Shown: positions 42,827 to 51,111, numbered from the stretch's first letter. The stretch is 64,000 bases of DNA from CAYXAA01 sp964462985 (GCA_964462985.1 CAYXAA010000006.1:1-64000); one strand, 5' to 3'. The notes: a model not told the origin generated them from the letters alone. Program-made: numbers and translations.

Positions 42827-43837
42827 ATGAAACTCGCCAGCTTGAAGGACGGCACCCGCGACGGCCGGTTGGTCGTCGTGTCGAAGGATCTGACGCGCTG
42901 CAGCGAGGCGACGCGGATTGCGCCCACGTTGCAGGCGGCGCTGGACGACTGGGCAACGGCGGGTCCGAAGCTCGCCGTGCTGGCTGAAAGCCTCGAGCAC
43001 GATGCCGTACCGACCATGCGCTTTCACGAGCATATGGCGCTGTCGCCGCTGCCTCGCGCCTACCAGTGGGCGGACGGCTCAGCCTACGTCAACCATGTTG
43101 AGCTGGTGCGCAAGGCGCGCGGTGCCGAGATGCCCGAGAGCTTCTGGACCGACCCGCTAATGTATCAAGGCGGGTCCGACAGCTTTCTCGGCCCCCGCGA
43201 TCCGATTGCAATGGCCGATGAGACCTTCGGAATCGACCTCGAGGGCGAGATCGCCGTCATTGTCGATGACGTGCCGATGGGCGCCACCCCGGAGCAGGCG
43301 CGCGAGGCGATCCGCCTGGTCATGCTGGTCAACGACGTCTCGTTGCGCGGCCTGATTCCGGCAGAGCTCGCCAAAGGTTTTGGCTTCTTCCAGTCGAAAC
43401 CTTCCTCCGCGTTTTCGCCGGTCGCGGTCACTCCCGATGAACTGGGCGGGGCCTGGGACGGTGGTAAAGTGTCGTTGCCGCTGGTCGTCGACATCAATGG
43501 CAAGGCGTTCGGCCGTGCCAACGCCGGCATCGACATGACTTTCGACTTCCCCCAGCTCATCGCCCATGCCGCAAAGACGCGGCCGCTCGGCGCCGGCTCG
43601 ATCATCGGCTCGGGCACGGTTTCGAACAAGCTCGACGGCGGCCCGGGAAAGCCGGTCGATCAGGGCGGCGTCGGTTATTCCTGTATCGCCGAGATCCGCA
43701 TGATCGAGACAATTGAGGCCGGCGCGCCCAAAACACCGTTCCTCCGTTTCGGAGACACCGTCCGCATCGAGATGAAGGATGCCGAAGGCCGATCCATTTT
43801 CGGTGCCATTGAGCAAACGGTGATCAAGTATGAATAG
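42827..43837 (+). CDS. fahA: Fumarylacetoacetase-family hydrolase
   Basis: A 336-residue member of the FAH family that cleaves fumarylacetoacetate into fumarate and acetoacetate, the last step of the homogentisate pathway. It has SPLPRAYQWADGSAYVNH, a metal-site region with IDLEGEIAVIVDDVPMG and LVNDVSLRGLIPAELAKGFGFFQSKPSSAFSPVAVTPDELG, and LGAGSIIGSGTVSNKL near the C-terminus. The catalytic Glu/Asp cluster of the family is recognisable. It follows hmgA after 83 bp. The fold also covers other 2-keto-acid hydrolases, but the hmgA/maiA context supports this substrate. Confidence 0.92.
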   Translation: MKLASLKDGTRDGRLVVVSKDLTRCSEATRIAPTLQAALDDWATAGPKLAVLAESLEHDAVPTMRFHEHMALSPLPRAYQWADGSAYVNHVELVRKARGAEMPESFWTDPLMYQGGSDSFLGPRDPIAMADETFGIDLEGEIAVIVDDVPMGATPEQAREAIRLVMLVNDVSLRGLIPAELAKGFGFFQSKPSSAFSPVAVTPDELGGAWDGGKVSLPLVVDINGKAFGRANAGIDMTFDFPQLIAHAAKTRPLGAGSIIGSGTVSNKLDGGPGKPVDQGGVGYSCIAEIRMIETIEAGAPKTPFLRFGDTVRIEMKDAEGRSIFGAIEQTVIKYE

Positions 43838-43900
43838 GTCCGCCGCCGCTATCTAGGCGTCAAGGGCCGGACAGAACAACGCGGTGCGTGGGAGGGATCG

Positions 43901-44497
43901 ATGCCGCATGTAAAACCGCTCGACCGGGCCGCGCTGCCGCAGTTTGCCGAGCTGTTCGAACGCTATGACCGCATCCGTGGCTTCCTGCCGAACTCCATCC
44001 TGACCATGAGCCGGCGGCCGAAGATCGCGGAGGCCTTCATGCAGCTCAACCAGGCAGTGCTCTACGACGGCACTGTGCCGGAAGCCTTGAAGATGATGGT
44101 CAGCTTCATGGCGAGTTCGGCGGCAGGCTGCCGCTACTGCCAGAGCCACATGGCCAATCTTTCCAGCGTCTATGGCGTCCCCGACGACAAGATCGCGGCG
44201 ATCTGGGAGTTCGAGCAAAGCTCGCTGTTTTCCGACGCCGAGAAGGCTGCACTTCGGCTCGCCTTCCATGCCGGCACGGTGCCGAATACGGTGGAGGCGG
44301 CGCATTTCGAAGAACTGCGGAAACACTTCAGCGATGACGAGATCGTTGAGCTCGTCGCTGCGATTGCCCTGTTCGGCTATCTCAATCGCTGGAATGACAC
44401 CATGGCGACCGAACTGGAGGACTATCCCGGCAAGGTCGCCGAGCGCACGATCGGTGCTGCCGGCTGGACGGCCGGCAAGCACGCCGCGCAATCCTGA
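43901..44497 (+). CDS. Carboxymuconolactone decarboxylase/AhpD-family protein
   Basis: A 198-residue all-helical protein of the CMD/AhpD fold. It has the redox-like motif GCRYCQSHM (Cys77, Cys80, His83), with the Cys-x2-Cys and His pattern of AhpD-type thiol proteins. The rest is LKMMVSFMASSAAG before the motif and a C-terminal helical pair. AhpD relatives reduce peroxiredoxins, while others act in decarboxylation; the intact CxxC favours a thiol role. It sits in the hmgA operon right before a metallo-beta-lactamase-fold gene, which it may serve, but no substrate can be named. Confidence 0.88.
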   Translation: MPHVKPLDRAALPQFAELFERYDRIRGFLPNSILTMSRRPKIAEAFMQLNQAVLYDGTVPEALKMMVSFMASSAAGCRYCQSHMANLSSVYGVPDDKIAAIWEFEQSSLFSDAEKAALRLAFHAGTVPNTVEAAHFEELRKHFSDDEIVELVAAIALFGYLNRWNDTMATELEDYPGKVAERTIGAAGWTAGKHAAQS

Positions 44498-44519
44498 CCT
44501 CCAACCACGGAGCCGTACC

Positions 44520-45470
44520 ATGGCGAAAACCTTCGCTTCCGCCGGCGACATGGCAGAAAAGCAAATCTCCTTCACCGAGATCGGCCGCGACCTCTGGGCT
44601 TTCACGGCCGAGGGCGACCCGAATTCGGGCGTTATCATCGGCGACGACAGCGTCATGATCGTTGAGGCGCAGGCGACGCCACAGCTTGCGAACAAGGTGA
44701 TCGAAAAGGTGCGGACGGTCACCGACAAGCCCATCACCCACCTCGTGCTGACGCATTACCACGCCGTGCGCGTGCTCGGTGCCTCCGCCTATCAGGCGCC
44801 GACCATCATCATGAGCGATGTGGCACGCGCCATGGTCGCCGAGCGAGGCCAGGAGGACTGGGAGTCCGAATTCGCCCGCTTTCCGCGCCTGTTCCAGGGC
44901 TATGAGAGCATCCCCGGGCTAACATGGCCGACGACCACCTTTTCGGAGCGCATGACCGTTTATCTCGGCAATCGCCGGGTCGACCTGATGCACCTCGGCC
45001 GCGCCCACACCGCTGGCGACATCGTCGTCCATGTGCCGGACGAGGAGGTGATGTTCACCGGCGATATCGTCGAATACCACTCGGCGTGTTACTGCGGTGA
45101 CGGCCATTTTTCCGACTGGGGCCACACGCTGGACGAGATCAAGGCGTTCGACCTGCAGGCAATCGCCCCCGGGCGCGGCGATGCGCTGGTCGGCCGTGAG
45201 ATGGTGGACGCCGCTATCGAGAGCACACGCGATTTCGTCGACAGCACCTATCGCGCGGCTTCCCGCGTCGCCGCCCGCGGCGGCACCCTGAAAGAGACCT
45301 GGGATGCGGTGCGCGCCGCCTGCGACCCGAAGTTCAAGGATTTTGCAATCTACGAGCACTGCCTTCCGTTTAACGTCGCCCGCGCCTATGACGAGGCCCG
45401 TGGAATCGACACACCGCGGATCTGGACGGCCGCGCGCGACCGCGAAATGTGGGAGCAGTTGCAGGGCTAG
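44520..45470 (+). CDS. Metallo-beta-lactamase-fold protein with altered metal site
   Basis: A 316-residue MBL-fold protein. The fold is clear from VMIVEAQATPQLANKVIEKV, THLVLTHYHAVRVLG, LGRAHTAGDIVVHVPDEEVMFTGDIVEY and AIAPGRGDALVG. The usual HxHxDH is HYHAVR here (residues 79-84): Asp and the third His are replaced by Val and Arg. GRAHTAGD (His163) and FTGD (Asp182) are intact, but the final PGHG is PGRG (Arg219). Two or three metal ligands are therefore missing and normal dizinc chemistry is doubtful. I choose the ATG at 44520 after CACGGAGCC; the upstream in-frame extension overlaps the previous gene. It shares the hmgA operon. Confidence 0.88.
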   Translation: MAKTFASAGDMAEKQISFTEIGRDLWAFTAEGDPNSGVIIGDDSVMIVEAQATPQLANKVIEKVRTVTDKPITHLVLTHYHAVRVLGASAYQAPTIIMSDVARAMVAERGQEDWESEFARFPRLFQGYESIPGLTWPTTTFSERMTVYLGNRRVDLMHLGRAHTAGDIVVHVPDEEVMFTGDIVEYHSACYCGDGHFSDWGHTLDEIKAFDLQAIAPGRGDALVGREMVDAAIESTRDFVDSTYRAASRVAARGGTLKETWDAVRAACDPKFKDFAIYEHCLPFNVARAYDEARGIDTPRIWTAARDREMWEQLQG

Positions 45471-45473
45471 ACC

Positions 45474-46010
45474 ATGGCGCATGCGCCCGACTGTTTCGCT
45501 GCGATGGCCCGCAATAATACGTGGGCGAATACCCGGCTGCTCGCGGCCTGTGAACGGCTGTCGCAAGCCGAGTTCGTGGCGCCGAGGACGGGCTTTTTCC
45601 CCTCGATCAAGGAGACCTTGAACCACATTCTCGCCGTCGACCGCTACTATCTCGACGGGCTGACGGAGGCCGGGCGCGGCCTTCGCGTTTTCCTTGAGCC
45701 GGAATGCGACACCGCCGCCGCGATCAAGTCGGCACAGGCAGAGCAGGACATCGCTTTGGTTGCGTTCTGCGAGGGGCTCGCGCCGTGGGACCTGGATCGG
45801 CGGGTCGCCTATGACCGGGGCGAGGCCGGGATCTGGTGGGAGCGGATCGACCTTGTGCTTTTGCATCTCTTCCAGCACCAGATCCATCACCGCGGCCAAG
45901 TCCACGCCATGCTGTCGGGAACGCCAGTAGCACCGCCACAGCTCGACGAGTTCTTCATCGAGTTCGATCGCGATCCGGCGGCGGCGCCATTCGGCGCTGG
46001 AGAGCGATGA
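45474..46010 (+). CDS. DinB-family four-helix protein
   Basis: A 178-residue DinB/YfiT-like protein. The metal-binding His pattern is visible: LNHILAVDRYYLDGL (first His) and LLHLFQHQIHHRGQVHAMLSG (later His pair), the core of the family, which binds divalent metal and includes bacillithiol- or mycothiol-dependent transferases. FARNNTWANTRLL-like MARNNTWANTRLLAACERLS is a typical N-terminus. It starts 4 bp after the MBL gene. Its role in aromatic catabolism is unknown; a glutathione- or thiol-dependent step (maleylacetoacetate isomerisation uses glutathione) is possible. Confidence 0.85.
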   Translation: MAHAPDCFAAMARNNTWANTRLLAACERLSQAEFVAPRTGFFPSIKETLNHILAVDRYYLDGLTEAGRGLRVFLEPECDTAAAIKSAQAEQDIALVAFCEGLAPWDLDRRVAYDRGEAGIWWERIDLVLLHLFQHQIHHRGQVHAMLSGTPVAPPQLDEFFIEFDRDPAAAPFGAGER

Positions 46011-46060
46011 GCGACGACCCGGATCATGGCTGCCGAGGCGGCAATCGCAAGATGGCCGCG

Positions 46061-46447
46061 TCAGACCGCGGCGACGTCATAGCGGCGGAAGGCGGCATCG
46101 ACGGTAAGGATCGTAAAGCCTTCGATGTCGGCTTGCGCGATCAGCATGTGGTCGAACGGATCATTGTGATGTGTCGGCATGGAACCTGCCAACGCGGCAT
46201 GGCTCCTCTCGATCGGCAGAAATTGGTGGCCGACGGATACGACCTGGTCCCAGATCGAGTCGGGGATCGGCAGCTTGCCGGCCCGTTTCTTGATCTCGAC
46301 CTCCCAGATCGTTGCCACGCTGACCCAGGTCCGATCGGGACCCGAAAGGATGTCTCTGTGATGGGGTGGCAACTTGAACGGCTCGTACAGCGAGCAGAGC
46401 AGGACATGGCTGTCGAGCAGGTAGTCCCGACGTTTGTCGGCCATCAT
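46061..46447 (-). CDS. PIN-domain toxin of a VapBC-type system
   Basis: A 128-residue PIN-domain ribonuclease toxin. The acidic active-site residues are visible in DYLLDSHVLL, IWEVEIKK and NDPFDHMLIAQA, and the end is FTILTVDAAFRRYD. The PIN fold cleaves specific RNAs, often tRNA or rRNA, when freed from its antitoxin. Start: ATG at 46447 overlapping the antitoxin stop (TGATG); GTG at 46450 and ATG at 46444 are alternatives. It is on the minus strand, opposite to the catabolic genes on either side, 50 bp from the end of the DinB gene. Confidence 0.92.
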   Translation of the reverse strand: MMADKRRDYLLDSHVLLCSLYEPFKLPPHHRDILSGPDRTWVSVATIWEVEIKKRAGKLPIPDSIWDQVVSVGHQFLPIERSHAALAGSMPTHHNDPFDHMLIAQADIEGFTILTVDAAFRRYDVAAV

Positions 46448-46701
46448 CACAGGTACTTCTCAAAGCCGGTCGGGATCGCATCCCAATTGTCCGGCACTTC
46501 GAACTCTCCTTCGAACGCCCCGACCCGCGGCAGCTTCGGCTTCTCCGGCCTGTCCGGCCCGAGCTTCGCATACGGCTTGCCGTGCCGGGTGACATGGATC
46601 TCCTCGCCCGCGGCCGCCTTCTTCAAAAGCTCGGAGAACCGCGCCTTGGCCTCGGCGATCGAGACCGTCGTCTGCTTTTTCGCTGCGGCGCGCTCGTTCA
46701 C
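46447..46701 (-). CDS. Phd/YefM-type antitoxin
   Basis: An 84-residue antitoxin with the Phd/YefM N-terminal dimerisation and DNA-binding domain: TTVSIAEAKARFSELLKKAAAGEEIHVTRHGKPYAKLGP. The rest is Pro-rich and probably disordered, the part that wraps the toxin. It starts with GTG at 46701 after an AAAGGAA ribosome site and its stop overlaps the toxin gene. It should autoregulate through the palindrome at 46714-46725. Phd/YefM-type antitoxins with PIN toxins are a common pairing. Confidence 0.9.
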   Translation of the reverse strand: MNERAAAKKQTTVSIAEAKARFSELLKKAAAGEEIHVTRHGKPYAKLGPDRPEKPKLPRVGAFEGEFEVPDNWDAIPTGFEKYL

Positions 46702-46713
46702 GGCAAAATTCCT

Positions 46714-46725
46714 TTCTGGCCAGAA
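46714..46725. promoter_or_regulatory. Palindrome TTCTGGCCAGAA before the antitoxin gene
   Basis: A perfect 12-bp inverted repeat 13 bp upstream of the antitoxin start and overlapping the region of its promoter. This is the usual place for the operator of a toxin-antitoxin pair. A CATAAT box at 46733-46738 on the plus strand may serve the adjacent monooxygenase gene, so the site could affect both. Confidence 0.55.
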
Positions 46726-46779
46726 TTTAGGTCATAATGCGATCTGGAACAACGCCGCCGCCTGCGGCGGGGAGGAGTG

Positions 46780-48390
46780 ATGGCGCGCATCTTCGAGACC
46801 CCGCTCTATCCCTATCAACGCTCGCCCGACCAAGACACGACCGAGCCGACGCGCAGGCCGGTGGTGATCGTCGGGGCCGGTCCGGTCGGGCTTGCGGCAG
46901 CGATCGACCTTGCGATCAACGGCGTCCCCGTCGTGGTGCTCGACGACAACGACCGGGTGAGCTGGGGCTCGCGGGCGATCTGTTTCGCCAAGCGTCCACT
47001 GGAAATCCTCGACAGGCTCGGCTGCGGAGCGCCGATGGTGGACAAGGGTGTGCTCTGGAACGTCGGCAAGGTGTTCTTCGACGATCGCCAGGTCTATGCG
47101 TTCGATCTGCTGCCGGAGGGCGGGCACAAGCGGCCGGCCTTCATCAACCTGCAGCAATATTACGTCGAACAGTTCCTGGTTGAGCGGGTGCGGCAGTTGC
47201 AGGCGGACGGCACGCCGATCGAGATCCGGGGCCGCAATCGCGTGACGTCCGTCGCGCCCGGCAACGACGGCGTGACTCTCAAGATTGAAACGCCGGACGG
47301 CCCCTACCAGCTCGGATGCGACTGGCTGATCGCCTGCGACGGTGCCGGCTCACCAACCCGGCAAATGCTTGGCCTCGACTTTCAGGGCCGGGTATTCGAG
47401 GACAATTTCCTGATCGCTGATGTCAGGATGAAGGCCGATTTCCCTACCGAACGCTGGTTCTGGTTCGATCCGCCGTTCAACCGCGGCCAGTCGGCGCTCC
47501 TCCACAAGCAGCCCGACGATGTCTGGCGCATCGACCTGCAGCTCGGCTGGAACATCGACCGGGAAGAGGCCAGGAAGCCGGAAAACGTGACGCCGCGACT
47601 GAAGGCAATGCTCGGCGACGACGCCGAGTTCGAGTACGAGTGGCTGTCGGTTTACACGTTCCAGTGCCGCCGCATGGCGCGGTTCCGCCACGGCCGGGTG
47701 ATCTTCGCCGGGGACTCCGCCCACCAGGTGTCGCCGTTCGGCGCGAGGGGCGCGAACTCCGGCCTGCAGGATGCCGACAACCTGGTCTGGAAGCTCAAAC
47801 TTGTCCTCGATGGCAAGGCTCCCGAGCGCCTCCTCGACAGCTATGACGCCGAGCGGATTCCGGCGACCGACGAGAACATCCTGAATTCGACGCGCTCGAC
47901 CGACTTCATCACACCGAAATCGGAAACCAGCCGTCTGTTCCGCGATGCCGTTTTGGAACTCTCCGAGCACTTCGCCTTTGCCCGGCCGCTCGTCAATTCT
48001 GGCCGCCTCTCCGTGCCGGCGGTCTACGACGGCTCGCCCCTAAACGGCCCGGATTGTGAAGGACTTCCCGCCCGCACCCGACCCGGCGCGCCGGCAAGCG
48101 ACGCGCCGCTCGGCGACGGCTGGCTGATCGACCGGCTCGGCAACCGCTTCCAGCTGCTTGCGATCGGCACGGCCGTACCGGACTTGATCGACATCGACGG
48201 CATCACGGTCGAGAGCGTTGCCGTTTCGGCCAGTGACGATCCGAGCGGTGCACTGAAGGAGCGGTATCTCGACGAGGCCGATGCCGCCGTCTACCTGATG
48301 CGCCCTGACCAGCACGTCGCCGCACGCTGGACGCAATTCGAGGACGGCGCGGTGCGATCGGCGCTGAACGTCGCGACAGCGCGCGCATAG
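46780..48390 (+). CDS. FAD-dependent aromatic hydroxylase (PHBH/TfdB-like)
   Basis: A 536-residue class A flavin monooxygenase. It has the FAD Rossmann motif VVIVGAGPVGLAAAIDLA (GxGxxG at 32-37), the DG motif ACDGAGSPTRQML and the GD motif FAGDSAHQVSPFGARGANSGLQDADNL, followed by a thioredoxin-like C-terminal domain as in phenol hydroxylases. These enzymes use NAD(P)H and O2 to hydroxylate phenolic substrates. The following genes encode DUF2783 and maleylacetoacetate isomerase, so the hydroxylase probably feeds homogentisate, for example 4-hydroxyphenylacetate 1-hydroxylase or 3-hydroxyphenylacetate 6-hydroxylase. Start: ATG at 46780 after GGAGG; a GTG one codon earlier is too close. Confidence 0.92.
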   Translation: MARIFETPLYPYQRSPDQDTTEPTRRPVVIVGAGPVGLAAAIDLAINGVPVVVLDDNDRVSWGSRAICFAKRPLEILDRLGCGAPMVDKGVLWNVGKVFFDDRQVYAFDLLPEGGHKRPAFINLQQYYVEQFLVERVRQLQADGTPIEIRGRNRVTSVAPGNDGVTLKIETPDGPYQLGCDWLIACDGAGSPTRQMLGLDFQGRVFEDNFLIADVRMKADFPTERWFWFDPPFNRGQSALLHKQPDDVWRIDLQLGWNIDREEARKPENVTPRLKAMLGDDAEFEYEWLSVYTFQCRRMARFRHGRVIFAGDSAHQVSPFGARGANSGLQDADNLVWKLKLVLDGKAPERLLDSYDAERIPATDENILNSTRSTDFITPKSETSRLFRDAVLELSEHFAFARPLVNSGRLSVPAVYDGSPLNGPDCEGLPARTRPGAPASDAPLGDGWLIDRLGNRFQLLAIGTAVPDLIDIDGITVESVAVSASDDPSGALKERYLDEADAAVYLMRPDQHVAARWTQFEDGAVRSALNVATARA

Positions 48391-48402
48391 AAAGGCACCG
48401 CA

Positions 48403-48672
48403 ATGCCGCAGCTCATTACCACGCCCAACATCGCCGGTCCGGATGATTTTTACGCGGATCTTCTCGCGGCGCACGAAGGTTTGACCAAGGCCGAGAGCGA
48501 TGCCTTCAACGCCCGGCTGATCCTGATTCTCGCCAACCACATCGGCGATCGTGCGGTGCTTGCCGCCGCGCTTGAGGCTGCCGCCAAGCCGCAGCGCCAG
48601 TCCCGAGTAGCGGCCGGATACCCGATGCGACCGGAAATGGACTCGAACTTGACAAAAGAGGAACCGACATGA
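48403..48672 (+). CDS. DUF2783 protein
   Basis: An 89-residue small protein of the DUF2783 family, typically encoded next to aromatic flavin monooxygenases. It has NIAGPDDFYADLLAAHEGLTKAESDAFNARLILILANHIGD, a helical pair with a conserved DDFY, and a charged tail. It may be a partner or stabiliser of the hydroxylase, but no function is proven. It starts 12 bp after the hydroxylase stop and its own stop overlaps the maiA start (ATGA). Confidence 0.85.
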   Translation: MPQLITTPNIAGPDDFYADLLAAHEGLTKAESDAFNARLILILANHIGDRAVLAAALEAAAKPQRQSRVAAGYPMRPEMDSNLTKEEPT

Positions 48673-49310
48673 CGCGTCCGGTGCTCTATGACTACTGGCG
48701 CTCCTCTGCCGCCTACCGCGTCCGGATCGCGCTCAACATCTGCGGTATCGACTACGATACCGTGCCGGTCGATCTGCTCAAGCGAGAGCACAAGGGGCCG
48801 GATAACCTTGCCCGCAACCGGCAGGGCCTGGTACCGACGCTGGCGATCGACGGGCGGATGCTGACGCAGTCACTTGCGATCATCGAGTATCTCCACGAGA
48901 CACGCGGCGGAACGTTGCTGCCGGCCTCGCCCGAAGGACGTCATCGCGTCCGGGCACTGTCCTACGCGATCGCCATGGAAATCCACCCGGTCTGCAACAT
49001 GAGTGTTGCCCTGAAGGTCATGGACCTTGCCGGTGGCGGCGAAGAGGTGCGCGTCAACTGGATGAAGTCCATCATCGGCCAGGGGCTCGCCGCCTTCGAG
49101 GGCATGCTCGACGACCCGGCTACCGGCCGGTTCTGCCACGGCGACACGCCGACCATGGCCGATCTCTGCCTGGTGCCACAGGTCTACAATGCTGAACGCT
49201 GGGGCGCAGACCTGACCAGGTGCCCGCGCCTGCGCGAGATCGCCGAGACCTGCCGCGGTCTGGACACGTTCGCTGCCGCTCATCCCGATCGGGTCGGCCC
49301 GTCGGCCTAA
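48669..49310 (+). CDS. maiA: Maleylacetoacetate isomerase (zeta-class GST)
   Basis: MaiA isomerises maleylacetoacetate to fumarylacetoacetate with glutathione, the step between HmgA and FahA. The 213-residue protein has the zeta-GST motif SSAAYRVRIALN (residues 12-23), with catalytic Ser12/13, then QGLVPTLAIDGRMLTQSLAIIEYL (the glutathione-binding segment) and the C-terminal helical domain with FCHGDTPTMADLCLVPQVYNA. The Cys found after the two Ser in human MAAI is Ala here, as in many bacterial forms. It overlaps the DUF2783 gene by 4 bp. Confidence 0.93.
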   Translation: MTRPVLYDYWRSSAAYRVRIALNICGIDYDTVPVDLLKREHKGPDNLARNRQGLVPTLAIDGRMLTQSLAIIEYLHETRGGTLLPASPEGRHRVRALSYAIAMEIHPVCNMSVALKVMDLAGGGEEVRVNWMKSIIGQGLAAFEGMLDDPATGRFCHGDTPTMADLCLVPQVYNAERWGADLTRCPRLREIAETCRGLDTFAAAHPDRVGPSA

Positions 49311-49398
49311 GCGGCGGATCCGCCGAAACGGAGGAAGGGTCTTGACCGCTGCGGCCATGCACGGCTTCTGCAGTGTGATCACGGCAGCACGCTGAAGC

Positions 49399-49421
49399 GG
49401 GGCGGTGTTGCCCCGGCTTTT
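49399..49421 (+). terminator. Probable terminator after maiA
   Basis: GGGGC, a 6-nt loop and GCCCC, then GGCTTTT: a short GC stem with a modest T-run 89 bp after the maiA stop. It probably ends the hydroxylase-maiA transcript. The stem is short, so confidence is moderate. Confidence 0.5.
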
Positions 49422-49503
49422 GATCTCGGTCCCAAAGTGCTAGAGCATCCCGCCCCCGCTTGAGGGCAGGATGCGCGGCAGGCCCGAACGACATGGTGAG
49501 ACG

Positions 49504-50181
49504 ATGACCAAGACCCTGATCGCGCCCTCGATGCTCGCCAGCGACTTCTCCCGGTTGCGAGACGAGATCAGGGCCGTGGCGGCGGCCGGGGCGGACTGGA
49601 TCCATCTCGACGTCATGGACGGGCACTTCGTGCCCAACATCACCTTCGGGCCCGACGTCATCGCGGCGATGCGGCCACACACCGACAAGGTGTTCGACAC
49701 GCATCTGATGATCGCGCCCTGCGATCCTTACCTCGAGGCCTTCGCCAAGGCCGGATCGGACATCATCACCATACACGCCGAGGCCGGCCCCCATCTCGAC
49801 CGCTCGCTTCAGGCGATTCGGACGCTCGGCAAGAAGGCCGGCGTCTCGCTCAATCCGGCCACGCCCGAAAGCGCGCTCGAATATGTGCTCGACCGGCTCG
49901 ACCTCATTCTTGTCATGAGCGTCAACCCGGGGTTCGGCGGCCAGAAGTTCATACCCGCCGTGGTCGACAAGATCGCGCGGCTCAAGGCCATGGTCGGCGA
50001 CCGCCCGATCGCAATCGAGGTCGACGGCGGCATCACGACCGGCACGGCTCCGCTGGTAACGAAAGCGGGGGCGACGGTGCTCGTCGCCGGCTCGGCCGTG
50101 TTCAAGGACGCAACCCCGGAGACCTCGGAACTTTATCAGCGCCGGATCGCCGCGATCCGGCAGGCGGCCGATACAGCCTGA
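49504..50181 (+). CDS. rpe: Ribulose-phosphate 3-epimerase
   Basis: Rpe interconverts ribulose-5-phosphate and xylulose-5-phosphate in the pentose phosphate pathway. The 225-residue TIM-barrel protein shows IAPSMLASDFSRL, the metal-site segment WIHLDVMDGHFVPNITFGPD, LVMSVNPGFGGQKFIP and EVDGGITTGTA, all canonical. The length is normal. The ATG at 49504 follows ACATGGTGAGACG; an in-frame upstream extension is less likely. It is a single gene between the aromatic and thioredoxin-like genes. Confidence 0.96.
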   Translation: MTKTLIAPSMLASDFSRLRDEIRAVAAAGADWIHLDVMDGHFVPNITFGPDVIAAMRPHTDKVFDTHLMIAPCDPYLEAFAKAGSDIITIHAEAGPHLDRSLQAIRTLGKKAGVSLNPATPESALEYVLDRLDLILVMSVNPGFGGQKFIPAVVDKIARLKAMVGDRPIAIEVDGGITTGTAPLVTKAGATVLVAGSAVFKDATPETSELYQRRIAAIRQAADTA

Positions 50182-50228
50182 GGTCGTCTTAACCGCAGCC
50201 GCATCGGACGCTAGACTGCGTTCACATT

Positions 50229-50240
50229 TCGACCGGTCGA
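50229..50240. promoter_or_regulatory. Palindrome TCGACCGGTCGA before the thioredoxin-like gene
   Basis: A perfect 12-bp inverted repeat 16 bp before the start codon at 50257. It may be an operator or leader hairpin. A TAGACT box at about 50212-50217 could be the -10. Confidence 0.35.
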
Positions 50241-50256
50241 CAAACGGAGACGAACC

Positions 50257-50814
50257 ATGGCTGCCGAGACCCCGATCTGCGACTTCGGCTGGAAAGCCCC
50301 CGACTTCCGCCTACCGGGCACCGACGGCAAGGTCTACACCTTGTCCGACCTGAAGGGCGAGCGCGGCACGGTCGTCGTCTTCATCTGCAACCACTGCCCC
50401 TACGTGAAGGCGGTGCTGCCCCGCCTGATACGCGATGCCAAGGATCTTGAGGCTCTCGGCGTGACAACCATTGCCATCAGTTCCAATGATGCCATCTCCT
50501 ATCCCGAAGATTCCTTCGATCGGATGCGGGAGGTGGCCAAACGCAACGCCTTTCCGTTCCCCTACCTCTACGACGAGGATCAGTCGGTGGCCCGGGCCTA
50601 TGGTGCGGTCTGCACCCCGGACTTCTTTGGCTTCGACGCCGACCTCGGCCTGCAGTACCGCGGCCGGCTCGATGCCGGGCGCGCCGACCCAAACGCCTCG
50701 GACCTGCGCCGCGACCTCTATTTGGCCATGAAGGAAATTGCCGAGACCGGCAAGGGACCCGCGGAACAGGTCCCGTCCATGGGCTGCTCGATCAAGTGGA
50801 AAGCGGTCACCTGA
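50257..50814 (+). CDS. AhpC/TSA-type thioredoxin-fold protein
   Basis: A 185-residue cytoplasmic thioredoxin-fold protein of the AhpC/TSA or Redoxin class. It has APDFRLPGTDGKVYTLSDLKGERGTVVVFICNHCPYVKAVLPRL with a CNHC redox pair, and FGFDADLGLQYRGRLD in the second half. The CNHCPYVKA motif is typical of a conserved group of thioredoxin-like proteins whose partner is not defined. It has no signal peptide. It is a single gene with a palindrome upstream. Confidence 0.9.
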   Translation: MAAETPICDFGWKAPDFRLPGTDGKVYTLSDLKGERGTVVVFICNHCPYVKAVLPRLIRDAKDLEALGVTTIAISSNDAISYPEDSFDRMREVAKRNAFPFPYLYDEDQSVARAYGAVCTPDFFGFDADLGLQYRGRLDAGRADPNASDLRRDLYLAMKEIAETGKGPAEQVPSMGCSIKWKAVT

Positions 50815-50961
50815 CGTCGTCAACGCTGCCAAATGCCCCGCAGAACCTGCCGTTTCAAGCCGCTGCCGGTCAAACTCCGCCTCCGGTTTGATCGTCCGGG
50901 CTGAGACTGCCCGTGACAGCATTGAAGGCAGCGCGCCTCATTGCAACACTTCTCGCAGAGA

Positions 50962-50973
50962 TGGAACGTTCCA
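50962..50973. promoter_or_regulatory. Distal LacI-type operator TGGAACGTTCCA
   Basis: A perfect 12-bp palindrome, 174 bp (centre to centre) upstream of a second GAACGTTC site in the lacI promoter. LacI-family repressors bind even-length palindromes with a central CG and often use paired sites for looping. It is the only other copy of the GAACGTTC core that I found by eye in the gaps of this operon. Confidence 0.6.
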
Positions 50974-51111
50974 AGTTGGGAGCGGCGAATCGCAGCGGGC
51001 TTGCGAACCCCTCACACCATGGCGCGGTCGAAGCTTATGTGTGAAAAAGAAAAAATTGATACGGCGACCGTGCAGCAGGCGCGCGGCGGTGTCAAATGCA
51101 CCATAGCCGTC

